Shown here piece after piece: positions 38,553-45,669 of a stretch of DNA of 45,669 bases (the first letter of the stretch is position 1; the number at the start of each line of letters is the position of its first letter). The notes under the pieces are model-generated. The model saw only the letters and a program-made list of their open reading frames with translations, had not been told where the DNA came from and made no database searches. The DNA lies in NCBI GenBank assembly GCA_902492755.1, contig CABUNB010000018.1:1-45669 (forward strand), read 5' to 3'. Both the position numbers and the translations under genes were made by a program. The DNA comes from an uncultured Collinsella sp. GTDB lineage: Bacteria; Actinomycetota; Coriobacteriia; Coriobacteriales; Coriobacteriaceae.

Positions 38553-38825
38553 TTACTTGGAGAGCTTGTCGACGACGCGTTCGATCTCGGCGAGCTTGGC
38601 GGCTTTGAGGTCTTCGTCGCCCGATTCGATTGCCGAAGTCACGCAGCCCTCGATATGTGCCTTGAGCACGTCGGCGTTGATGCGCGCAATGAGCGCCTGC
38701 GTTGCCATGAGCTGCGTGGAAATATCGACGCAGTAGCGGTCCTCCTCGACCATCCGCAGGATGCCGTCGATCTGACCGCGTGCCGTCTTGAGCATGCGGG
38801 TCACCGATTTATGGTCTGCCATCAT
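38553..38825 (-). CDS. csoR: Copper-sensing repressor CsoR
   Basis: 90-residue all-helical DUF156/CsoR repressor. The Cu(I) ligands fit C32 (DRYCVD), H57 and C61 (KAHIEGC), the C-H-C set of copper-sensing members. Binding copper releases DNA. The start is the ATG complementary to 38823-38825, with GAGGA 6 nt upstream; the next Met would shorten it by one residue. It is the third gene of copA-copZ-csoR, which fits feedback control of the operon. The matching operator-like dyad is upstream of copA (41634-41650). Confidence 0.92.
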   Translation of the reverse strand: MMADHKSVTRMLKTARGQIDGILRMVEEDRYCVDISTQLMATQALIARINADVLKAHIEGCVTSAIESGDEDLKAAKLAEIERVVDKLSK

Positions 38826-38863
38826 GGCGGGTCCTCGTTTCTGGTCGGGGTGCGCGTGGGTCG

Positions 38864-39085
38864 TTACGCGGCGGTTACGGACAGGGCGTGGAACTTCTCG
38901 CCGGCGCCCTCGACGGCGGCGGCGAGCTGCTCGGCGGTCACGGTGTCGGCGCACTCCACCTGGACGGTCTGGGTCTCGTGATCGGCGTCGGCGTCGGTCA
39001 CGCCGGCCACGTTGAGCAACGCCGTCTCGACGGTGGCGTCGCAGTGGCCGCACATGAGGCCGGAAGTCTTGATCGTGTAACGCAT
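38864..39085 (-). CDS. copZ: Copper chaperone CopZ (HMA domain)
   Basis: 73-residue heavy-metal-associated domain. The metal motif is GLMCGHCDA near residues 9-17 (family form MxCxxC), with the ferredoxin-like fold pattern around it. It carries Cu(I) in the cytoplasm to CopA. The ATG complementary to 39083-39085 follows AGAGGAA. A longer frame from 39139 runs through the upstream hairpin and is unlikely. Confidence 0.93.
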   Translation of the reverse strand: MRYTIKTSGLMCGHCDATVETALLNVAGVTDADADHETQTVQVECADTVTAEQLAAAVEGAGEKFHALSVTAA

Positions 39086-39110
39086 GGGTATTCCTCTCTG
39101 TTGTGTCGGC

Positions 39111-39203
39111 TTTCCCAGGCACCCGACCTTGACCTTCAAACCGTCGCTCGCGTACCAAAGTACGCGTCGCTCCTCTTTCAGGTCAATCTCGGGTACCTGG
39201 AAA
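39111..39203 (-). repeat. Long imperfect hairpin in the copA-copZ gap
   Basis: Segments 39115-39135 and 39180-39200 are complementary with two mismatches and a wobble pair on the minus-strand RNA. The apex is GCGTAC-CAAA-GTACGC. It lies between copA and copZ (147-nt gap) and could set the ratio of the two products by processing or attenuation. Confidence 0.55.
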
Positions 39204-39232
39204 ACCCGTTCTAAATGAACGTAATAGTGATC

Positions 39233-41575
39233 CTATTTTGCCACTTTAGGCATAAAGGATTTTAAGCGCAGGGCATTGGACACGACGCAGACGCTCGACA
39301 GGCTCATCGCCGCGGCGCCAAACATCGGCGAGAGCTGCCACCCGGTGAGCGGGAAGAACACGCCCGCCGCCAGCGGAATGCCGATGCCGTTGTAGAACAG
39401 CGCCCAGAACAGGTCCTGCTTGATGTTGCGGATCGTGGCGCGCGAAAGCTCGATGGCACGGGCGACGTCCATGAGATCGCTGCGCATGAGTACCACGTCG
39501 GCGCCCTCCTTGGCGATGTCGGCGCCGGTGCCGATCGCAAGGCCCACGTCGGCGCGCGCCAGGGCGGGGGAGTCGTTGATGCCGTCGCCCACCATGGCGA
39601 CCTTGCTGCCCGCATCCTGCAGCCCGCGCACGTGGCGCTCCTTGTCGGCGGGGAGGACGTCGGCGATGACCTGCTCGCTGCTCAGCCCCACGCGGCGGGC
39701 GATGGCCTCGGCCGTCACGCGGTTGTCGCCGGTGAGCATGCGCACGTCGACGCCGAGCTTGCGGAGCGCAGCGATGGCCTCGGCGCTCGTCTCTTTGACC
39801 TCGTCAGCCACGGCGATGGTGCCGACAAGCTCGCCGTTCTTGGCAAAGAACAGCGGCGTCTTGCCTTCGGCGGCAAATTGCTCGGCAAGACCCGCGGGCA
39901 CGGTAACGCCCAACTCGTCCATCAGGCGCACGTTGCCGGCTGCGATGACATTCTGCCCCTCGCGTGCCGTAACGCCTCGTCCGGGCACGGCGGCAAAGTC
40001 CTCGACCATGCGCGCGACAATTCCGCGCGCCTCGCACTTGGCCATAATCGCCTCTGCCAGCGGGTGCTCGCTCGAGCGCTCCAGCGCGGCGGCCAGCTTG
40101 AGCAGCGCCTTTTCGCTCATGGCGGGCGAGCCGTCAGCGCGCGTGGCTACCACGATATCGGTCACGGCAGGCTTGCCGCGGGTGACGGTGCCCGTCTTAT
40201 CGAGCACCACGGTGCCCACGCTGCGCAGGTTCTCCAGCGCCTCGGCGCTCTTGAACAGAATGCCCATCTCGGCGCCCTTGCCGGTGCCAACCATAATGGC
40301 GACGGGCGTGGCCAGGCCCAGCGCGCACGGACAACTGATCACCAGCACAGCCACGGCGGAGGTAAGTGCTTCGTTGATGCTTCCGGTCAGCACCATCCAC
40401 GCCACAAAAGTTACGGCAGAGATTACAAACACCACGGGCACAAACACGCCGGCGACCTTATCGGCCATGCGGGCGATGGGCGCCTTGGTGGCGTTGGCGT
40501 CCTCGACGAGCTGGATAATCTTGGCGAGCGACGTGTCGGCGCCCACACGCGTGGCGCGGAAGGTAAACGAACCGGTACGGTTGACGGTGGCGGCGCTGAC
40601 GGTGTCGCTGGCGGTCTTTTCCACGGGGATGGACTCGCCGGTGAGCGCACTCTCGTCCACGGCCGAGCTGCCCTCGAGCACCACGCCGTCAACGGGGATG
40701 GACTCTCCAGGGCGCACGCGCAGGACCTGGCCGGGAAGGATACTGTCGACGTCGACGGTGGTTTCGGTGCCGTCGTCGGCAACGACGGTCGCAGTCTTGG
40801 GTGCCAAGTCGATGAGCGCCTCGATGGCGCCGCCGGTCTTGGATTTGCTGCGTGTCTCGAGATATTTGCCTACGGTGACGAGCGACAGGATCGTGCCCGC
40901 ACTCTCAAAATACAGGTTGTCCATGCCTGTCATCATGGCCTTGTGGATTTGCCCGGCGGCCAGCTGGTCGGCCATGATAAACATGGCGTAGAGCGACCAG
41001 GCAATGGACGCGGTGGCGCCGACGGCGATGAGGGCGTCCATGGTGGGCGCGCCGTGCGCGAGCGATTTAAACCCGTTGATAAAGTACGCGTCGTTGACGT
41101 AGGCGATGGGGATGAGCAGGACGAGCTCGGTGAGCGCGAGCGTCATGCTGTGGGTATGGTCGGTGAAAATGCCGGGTAGCGGCCAGCCAAGCATGTGCCC
41201 CATGCCTATGTAGAACAGTGGGATGAGGAATGCGATCGAGATGATGAGACGGGTGCGCATGGCAGAGGCGGCGGCTTCCAACTTTTTGGTGGGCGACTCC
41301 ATATGGGCGGCGCCAGACCTGGCTTGCGTGCTGCCGTTTGAGCCGGCGGCACCGGTGCCCACATCGACGGGCGAGGCCGAGTAGCCCGCGCGGTCGACGG
41401 CGGTGCAGATATCGTCGGGGGAGACCTGCGCAGGGTCGTAGTCCACCAGCATAGAGCCGGCGAGCAGATTGACCGCGACGCTTTGGACGCCGTCGAGCTT
41501 GCTCACGGCGCGGTCTACGTGCGCCTGGCAGGCGGCGCACGTCATGCCACCCACATCGAATTTATCTTGAGCCAT
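39233..41575 (-). CDS. copA: Copper-exporting P1B-type ATPase
   Basis: 780-residue Cu(I) export pump. One N-terminal HMA domain with GGMTCAACQAHV is followed by a ~50-residue linker and the P-type core. CPC is in VISCPCALGLATP (membrane metal site), the phosphorylated Asp in DKTGTVTRG, and the hinge in MVGDGINDSPALARADVG. About eight helices are expected. AAGGAG stands 6 nt before the ATG at 41575. It is first in the minus-strand copA-copZ-csoR operon. Confidence 0.96.
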   Translation of the reverse strand: MAQDKFDVGGMTCAACQAHVDRAVSKLDGVQSVAVNLLAGSMLVDYDPAQVSPDDICTAVDRAGYSASPVDVGTGAAGSNGSTQARSGAAHMESPTKKLEAAASAMRTRLIISIAFLIPLFYIGMGHMLGWPLPGIFTDHTHSMTLALTELVLLIPIAYVNDAYFINGFKSLAHGAPTMDALIAVGATASIAWSLYAMFIMADQLAAGQIHKAMMTGMDNLYFESAGTILSLVTVGKYLETRSKSKTGGAIEALIDLAPKTATVVADDGTETTVDVDSILPGQVLRVRPGESIPVDGVVLEGSSAVDESALTGESIPVEKTASDTVSAATVNRTGSFTFRATRVGADTSLAKIIQLVEDANATKAPIARMADKVAGVFVPVVFVISAVTFVAWMVLTGSINEALTSAVAVLVISCPCALGLATPVAIMVGTGKGAEMGILFKSAEALENLRSVGTVVLDKTGTVTRGKPAVTDIVVATRADGSPAMSEKALLKLAAALERSSEHPLAEAIMAKCEARGIVARMVEDFAAVPGRGVTAREGQNVIAAGNVRLMDELGVTVPAGLAEQFAAEGKTPLFFAKNGELVGTIAVADEVKETSAEAIAALRKLGVDVRMLTGDNRVTAEAIARRVGLSSEQVIADVLPADKERHVRGLQDAGSKVAMVGDGINDSPALARADVGLAIGTGADIAKEGADVVLMRSDLMDVARAIELSRATIRNIKQDLFWALFYNGIGIPLAAGVFFPLTGWQLSPMFGAAAMSLSSVCVVSNALRLKSFMPKVAK

Positions 41576-41622
41576 GGCTTCTCCTTTCTGTGGTTCGCTG
41601 TTGGAATTGTTAACCTGCTGAT

Positions 41623-41653
41623 ACTATACACCCATACCCCCTGGGGGTGTCTA
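41623..41653 (-). promoter_or_regulatory. copA promoter with a CsoR-type operator
   Basis: On the minus strand TAGACA (41653-41648) and TATAGT (41628-41623) are 19 bp apart. The dyad ATACCCCCTGGGGGTGT (41634-41650) fills the spacer and touches the -35 box. Inverted C and G runs flanked by AT are typical of CsoR sites. A 19-bp spacer is also the MerR/CueR style, but only csoR is present in the operon. Confidence 0.72.
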
Positions 41654-41726
41654 GTAATAGTTGGAATGTATGACTTTTCATTACGGATGAGGGCGGCTGC
41701 TCAATCGTTGGCAGTCCCTGCCAAAC

Positions 41727-42024
41727 ATCTCAATCTGTAACGTCTGGACCGGTTTTTGAACCATAGCTGTTACAGATTTAGACAAACAGTTGACGGGAAA
41801 CTCAATGTCTCAATCTGTAACATCTAGCAGCAAATATGACCTCTAACTGTTACAGATCGAGACAGAGCGTCCGCGGTCAACTCAAATGTCTTGATCTGTA
41901 ACATCTAGAGAGGTTTTTAACCCCTTACTGTTACAGATTGAGATGTTGTCTCGCGGGGCGGGGGTTTGTCTCGTTCTGTAACATCTAGACCTGTATCTGC
42001 CGAGCTAGTGTTACAGATCAAGAC
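41727..42024. repeat. 57-nt dyad array, four copies
   Basis: Copies are 41727-41783, 41807-41863, 41888-41944 and 41968-42024, with periods 80, 81 and 80. All middles are 27 nt and have different sequences. This is the largest array in the window. It lies between the copA start and the end of the kinase gene (42068). Confidence 0.93.
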
Positions 42025-42067
42025 AATTGCCGGGGAGGGGGTCCCGTCACGGCAAGACGCCCGCCGC

Positions 42068-44152
42068 CTAGATACAGAACCCGGGGATCACACAGGTTCG
42101 CTTATTTGGCTTGTCCGCAGGCGTTGCGTACGTAAAGACGTCGCCGTCGTGTCCCACACGATTCAAATAGAGTGTGCCTCCACTCTCCGATGTGTCAGGG
42201 CTCACCGTGCGCTCCCACCAGCAGGTGTCCTTGCCCTTCCACTGGCGGACCATCCTCTCGTTCGTGGAATACGGGCTCACCTTGAGCTCGCGGAAGAGCT
42301 GATACTCCTTGCCCTCGCCGTTGTAGATGTCTGCCAGGTAGTGAAAGTCCTTGGCAAACGAATCGGGCGGTTGCGTACCGCACAGCTCGACCATGGCGGG
42401 CAGCCAAAGGGTTGCGGGCAACTCGCTCAGACACGAAGCGCTTCTGGCGGCGCCAACGTTATTCGAGATCTTTTTGACAGACTTGATGAGCGCGCGCAAC
42501 TCGTTGGGCAGCAGCTTAAGGCCGTCGCCGTCGAGCCATTCTCGCAGCTCGCAATCTGCCCAGCCGGCGCTCGGCGGTTCAGTCGCAGCATCGCGCTCGG
42601 CAATACCCGCGTCGAACATAAACGTCAGCCCGGCCTTGCCCGTCCCGTCCAGAAGCTCATCGTGGCGGATGCCCACAAGCTGCGCGCCAACCTGCAGTCC
42701 GTTGGTGAGCGTGACACGCTTGGTGCACGGATAGGGGATATGCCCATCAGCGTCGAGCAGGTGGTAGCGCTTGGCAATCTCGCGTGCCTCGCTACGGGTC
42801 TCGGTGGCCTTAATCTTGAGCGAAATCTCCTGCAGCTGATCCCAAGTGTAGTCGTCAAGCGAACCGCGGATGCCGTCCAGGTAGTCGGGGATGCCAAAGC
42901 CATGGGTTGCCGCGCCAACGACGCCGAGCCCCGCAACGACTGCAACGACGCCGCCGATAATAAAGCGACGGCGGGTCATGGCGTCGTGCCGGGCCTGCTC
43001 CAAGATCTCTCGCGCGCGCTCGCCGGCGACGTCGACCTTAAGGTGCGTACCGGAGTCGATGTCGATTACGGCGTCATTGCCCGCGCCCTCGCGGTCCTCA
43101 GATTCTGCAGCGGGGAGGTATGCCGAGAGCGCCTCGAGCATCTGCTGCTCGGTAGGGCGATCACCCTGTTCGACCGAGATGCCTTTCATGATGATCTGGA
43201 CAAGCGCTTTGTCGCCCTCGCAGCGCGGCTCGAGCGGTACCGGCTTGGTCTTGGTCTTTATGAGGTAGAACGAGCCGGTTGCCGCGGCACCCGTCGACTC
43301 GACGTCGAACGGCTTACGACCGCTGTAGAGCTGGTACAGAATGCTCGAAAGCGCATAGACGTCGATCGCGGGCGAGCGACGAAGGGCCGTGATGCCTTCG
43401 ATATCCTGCGTGAGCATTTCGGGCGCGGCGTATGCGGGCGTGGCAAAGCGCCAGATGTCGGCGCGCCGGGTGATCGTGTCGTCGCCGAGAGCCATGGTCG
43501 CGGAGCCCATGTCGATGAGGCAGGGGTCAAAGGAGCAATCGGCAATCTGCTGCTCGAGCGTTCGGCTGGTGGTGCGGAACATGATATTGGCGGGCGACAG
43601 ATCGCGATGGATGACCGGGTTCACGAGGCCTTGGGTCATCAAGAGCGCACGAAGCACGGCGTTTCCGACGGCGGCGACCATCTGGGTGGTTAGCCCGCCC
43701 GAGGCATCGTGCGGAAGCAGGGGTAGCGCCTGCTTGAGTGAGGTGCCCTCGACCCACTCCATGAGGATGAGCGGGTCGTCCTCGCATGAACCGTAGCCAT
43801 AGACGCGCGGAAATCCGCGCAGGTGCGAGACGGTACACAGATGACGGTACTCCTCGAACAGCGCGGCGGTGTTGGCCAGGTGAGCGGCCGATTGCTCGGC
43901 GGAGCGGTCGGGGGCTTGGCCGGAAAGGATGGCGTTGTCCTTGAGCAGCTTGACGGCAAAGACCTCGCCGCTCGTGTTGGTCGCGCGCAGCACGTGCCCG
44001 ATGTTGCCGTTGTTGCGGTGGGCCGTCTGGAGAATAAGCGTCATAAACCGACGCTTGGCGTCGTCCTCGGCGCTGGGGTCGACCGCCACGGCGGTGTCGA
44101 ACGTGTCAAGACGGATGAGTTTGTCGCCATAGGCGCTATCGGTAGTATCCAT
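42068..44152 (-). CDS. Membrane Ser/Thr protein kinase with a DUF6273-like outer domain
   Basis: 694 residues from the ATG complementary to 44150-44152 (GGAAC upstream). The kinase domain spans ~35-345: lysine K68 (VFAVKLL), catalytic loop IHRDLSPANIMF (182-193; Ser where most kinases have Lys), metal loop DMG (214-216, for DFG) and YAAPEM (241-246). A basic juxtamembrane stretch leads to a helix (~397-416). The extracytoplasmic part ends with a DUF6273-like domain: ATLWLPAMVELCG, WWERTVSP, FTYATPADK, VIPGFCI. Residues needed for catalysis are present, so it is probably active. The FHA gene upstream is the likely partner. The outer domain may sense a surface ligand. Confidence 0.88.
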   Translation of the reverse strand: MDTTDSAYGDKLIRLDTFDTAVAVDPSAEDDAKRRFMTLILQTAHRNNGNIGHVLRATNTSGEVFAVKLLKDNAILSGQAPDRSAEQSAAHLANTAALFEEYRHLCTVSHLRGFPRVYGYGSCEDDPLILMEWVEGTSLKQALPLLPHDASGGLTTQMVAAVGNAVLRALLMTQGLVNPVIHRDLSPANIMFRTTSRTLEQQIADCSFDPCLIDMGSATMALGDDTITRRADIWRFATPAYAAPEMLTQDIEGITALRRSPAIDVYALSSILYQLYSGRKPFDVESTGAAATGSFYLIKTKTKPVPLEPRCEGDKALVQIIMKGISVEQGDRPTEQQMLEALSAYLPAAESEDREGAGNDAVIDIDSGTHLKVDVAGERAREILEQARHDAMTRRRFIIGGVVAVVAGLGVVGAATHGFGIPDYLDGIRGSLDDYTWDQLQEISLKIKATETRSEAREIAKRYHLLDADGHIPYPCTKRVTLTNGLQVGAQLVGIRHDELLDGTGKAGLTFMFDAGIAERDAATEPPSAGWADCELREWLDGDGLKLLPNELRALIKSVKKISNNVGAARSASCLSELPATLWLPAMVELCGTQPPDSFAKDFHYLADIYNGEGKEYQLFRELKVSPYSTNERMVRQWKGKDTCWWERTVSPDTSESGGTLYLNRVGHDGDVFTYATPADKPNKRTCVIPGFCI

Positions 44153-44184
44153 GGCGTTCCTTTGTCTAGCATGGGTTGCTGCGC

Positions 44185-44245
44185 GTATACGTGGGCAGTG
44201 TGGATATCGGTAAAGTACCATGATAGCCACACTGCCCACGTATAC
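44185..44245. repeat. 61-nt hairpin before the kinase gene
   Basis: Perfect 19-nt arms (44185-44203 and 44227-44245, GTATACGTGGGCAGTGTGG and its inverse) are joined by a partly self-paired centre (GGTA-AAG-TACC). It ends 32 nt upstream of the kinase start codon, between kinase and FHA genes. It may hold an operator or RNA structure that controls kinase expression. Confidence 0.75.
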
Positions 44246-44284
44246 CGCTGAGTATTGTCGTTTACGACGCAGAAGGTAGAAGAC

Positions 44285-44321
44285 GAAAGACGGACGGCGA
44301 CCGTCTTTCGATCGCCGTCCG
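44285..44321 (-). terminator. Terminator of the FHA gene (minus strand)
   Basis: The stem CGGACGGCGA/TCGCCGTCCG (44291-44300 with 44312-44321) is followed on the minus strand by TCTTTC. It would make kinase expression partly independent of the FHA gene. Confidence 0.65.
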
Positions 44322-44323
44322 CG

Positions 44324-45286
44324 CTAGTCCATAATGACAAGGAATGTCGTGTAGAGACCCAGATGGAGCCTGTCGCTGTTTTCGATTTCCACCGGGGGAT
44401 AGACTTTGCCGGGCTCGCGTTGGTCGCGCGGCGGCTCGATTACGATATCGCCGTCGCCCGCGCCCGATTCGAGCACTGTGCCGTTGGTCGACCCAAGGCC
44501 CTGGGCGTACCAGTGTCCGCCTTCGAGCCAAATGCGGAGATGCTCGCGCGATGCATCAGCGCCTACATCGGTGATGCTGGGCGAGGTTTTGGGCAAGGAC
44601 CCAATTACCGTGCCGCGCGGATCGCGCGTGAGGGGATGGATTTGCATGTCGGCGCAGTTGTCGGCATGGGTTCTGAGCAGACCGAGGTTGGGGGCGACAG
44701 TGCGCGGCTGCTCCAGGCTGCTCATAAAGCCACGTCCGACGGTAGTTTCGGTGGTGCCAAAGTGCCCGCCTGTCTTGCTGTCGCAAAAGCGCTCGACGGT
44801 GGCCACGCCTTGGATGGGGTCAGCGAGCGCCCCCGTTGCCACAAAGAGCATAAGGTAAAGCGTACTCTTCTCGCGCACGGCATTGCCGTCAAAGTTGTCG
44901 ATGTGATTGAGGGCATTTGCATATAGGCGGCTGTCCAGCTTGTAGCTGGCGAGAGCCGACATCATTTCGTTGGCGGCCGGGCCGCGATAGTGCTCGGCGA
45001 TTGCCTGATAGGCGGACTCGCCGCCGCCGAGCTTGCTGCAGATTGCCGCGGAAAGATTGAGCGTGGTGACGGCAAAGTCGCTGTAGATGGCGGGCGCGCA
45101 CTGGTCAGGCTCGCGATGGACGATGTAACGGGTGAGATACGAGCGGTTGGAAGAGCATTTCTCGAGCAGGGTACTGCCGAGATAAGAGTTTCCATTGATG
45201 AGCATTCGGGCGATCTCGAGATGTCTAAGACCGCCGAACGAGCGAATATCGTTATAGAGGACCGAGCAAGGTGTCTCTGCTGCCAC
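44324..45286 (-). CDS. FHA-domain protein, partner of the kinase
   Basis: 320 residues from a GTG (complement 45284-45286) with AAAGGAGG 5 nt upstream; a TTG at 45316 is less likely. The first ~190 residues are helical and unrecognised (NDIRSFGGLRHLEIARML, CSKLGGGESAYQAIAEHY). The C-terminal ~100 residues are an FHA domain: an IGS-type strand (VIGSLPKTSP), SREHLRIW, and GSTNGTVLESG. FHA domains bind phosphothreonine, so this protein probably docks on phosphorylated targets of the kinase encoded next. The TATAAT promoter upstream suggests good expression. Confidence 0.87.
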   Translation of the reverse strand: MAAETPCSVLYNDIRSFGGLRHLEIARMLINGNSYLGSTLLEKCSSNRSYLTRYIVHREPDQCAPAIYSDFAVTTLNLSAAICSKLGGGESAYQAIAEHYRGPAANEMMSALASYKLDSRLYANALNHIDNFDGNAVREKSTLYLMLFVATGALADPIQGVATVERFCDSKTGGHFGTTETTVGRGFMSSLEQPRTVAPNLGLLRTHADNCADMQIHPLTRDPRGTVIGSLPKTSPSITDVGADASREHLRIWLEGGHWYAQGLGSTNGTVLESGAGDGDIVIEPPRDQREPGKVYPPVEIENSDRLHLGLYTTFLVIMD

Positions 45287-45392
45287 GGATACCTCCTTTG
45301 ATTGCTTCCTAGCCAATAAGGCGATAGGAATTAATGGTCCCCGGTGGGCGACGTATTAAATGCTGCGCAATATGTAGCGTAACCAAAGCAAC

Positions 45393-45420
45393 ATTATAGG
45401 CCACATGTTCGAAATTGCAG
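45393..45420 (-). promoter_or_regulatory. Promoter of the FHA-kinase locus
   Basis: On the minus strand a perfect -10 TATAAT (45398-45393) and CTGCAA (45420-45415) are 16 bp apart. The FHA start is ~107 nt downstream. The dyad array begins 45 nt upstream of the -35 box. Confidence 0.65.
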
Positions 45421-45464
45421 GAAGACCGAGAGATTTGGTTTGGACTGGACGGTAATCCCTCTCT

Positions 45465-45602
45465 GTCTTGTTCTATAACAATTAGGACCGATTTTACTCG
45501 GTAACTGTTACAGATTGAGACGTTTGCGAACCGTGTCGACCGTTTGTCTCGATCTGTAACACGTAGAGGAAGATTTGCCCTGTAGATGTTACAGATTGAG
45601 AC
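45465..45602. repeat. 57-nt dyad array, two copies
   Basis: Copies are 45465-45521 and 45546-45602, a period of 81 nt. The first has a divergent left arm (GTCTTGTTCTATAAC) and a middle with ACCGA/TCGGT. It lies upstream of the FHA promoter, near the window end. Confidence 0.9.
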
Positions 45603-45629
45603 AATTGGCCCAGAGGTTGATTTTCAATC

Positions 45630-45668
45630 TCAACGCAACAGCCTGAACGGACCCCGCGTTTCCGCAGC
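45630..45668 (-). CDS. Possible C-terminus of a minus-strand gene cut by the window edge
   Basis: Read from the right edge on the minus strand, one frame gives AAETRGPFRLLR and then TGA. It is too short to be certain. Another frame is open further, into the dyad array. Confidence 0.25.
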   Translation of the reverse strand, partial: AAETRGPFRLLR

Positions 45669-45669
45669 T

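Noticed and set aside
41727..42024. CRISPR array
   Set aside because: Regular spacing invited the idea, but the conserved part is a pair of inverted arms, units are 2-4 per site at many sites, and no cas gene or leader is visible.

Overview
The window is about 45.7 kb of GC-rich bacterial chromosome. It most likely comes from a gut Coriobacteriia (Actinomycetota), and I would guess Collinsella. The reasons are compact GC-rich operons, a split transketolase, FtsE with a long Pro/Ala-rich front, an L31 with an Ala/Lys/Glu tail, a DUF6273-like domain on a protein kinase, and a large Vsr/DUF559-like protein of the kind common in gut actinobacteria. The assignment comes from recalled family knowledge; no database search was possible.

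Layout. 1-5.6 kb: a small secreted protein, rpmE with a probable autoregulatory leader, and secA-prfB overlapping by 1 nt. 5.6-9.8 kb: a YitT-type membrane protein, a two-gene transketolase, and a zinc-ribbon membrane protein on the minus strand. 10.1-14.8 kb: a giant nested hairpin, ftsE-ftsX and rnr. 14.9-16.2 kb: a lone serine recombinase and a VanZ-like protein. 16.4-20.9 kb: a complete MurNAc salvage locus (murR-murQ-murP, then mupG behind a terminator). 20.9-24.7 kb: an ArsC/Spx-like protein, a MarR-like fragment, tRNA-Gln(CTG) and tRNA-Glu(CTC), a TPR protein with smpB, and a flavin reductase next to a 47-residue rubredoxin. 24.8-26.9 kb (minus): Nramp Mn/Fe transporter and phosphoglycerate mutase. 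27.5-33.7 kb: gltB-gltD (glutamate synthase). 34-37.8 kb: an unknown protein, the wHTH/PD-(D/E)XK protein and an amidohydrolase. 37.9-41.6 kb (minus): a zinc-ribbon protein and copA-copZ-csoR. 42-45.3 kb (minus): an FHA protein followed by a Ser/Thr kinase.

The most unusual content is intergenic. Thirteen copies of a 57-nt dyad occur at five loci between 27.0 and 45.6 kb, with one further half-copy at 24.76 kb. Each copy has two inverted 15-nt arms, core ATCTGTAAC, separated by exactly 27 nt of variable sequence. Tandem copies repeat every 80 or 81 nt. Two of the arrays flank the wHTH/PD-(D/E)XK gene, ending 20 nt before its start and beginning 8 nt after its stop. The variable dinucleotide in the arms is CG, CA or TG in 24 of 26 arms, as CpG deamination would leave it. 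I suggest, as inference only, that this protein family and the dyads belong together. At least two other fixed-length dyad families (69 nt and 35 nt) and several long single hairpins lie in other intergenic gaps.

A second oddity is release factor 2. Its stop-codon-reading tripeptide is S-P-T instead of S-P-F, in a window where UAG is the commonest stop (20 of 36 genes) and UGA is rare (4 of 36).
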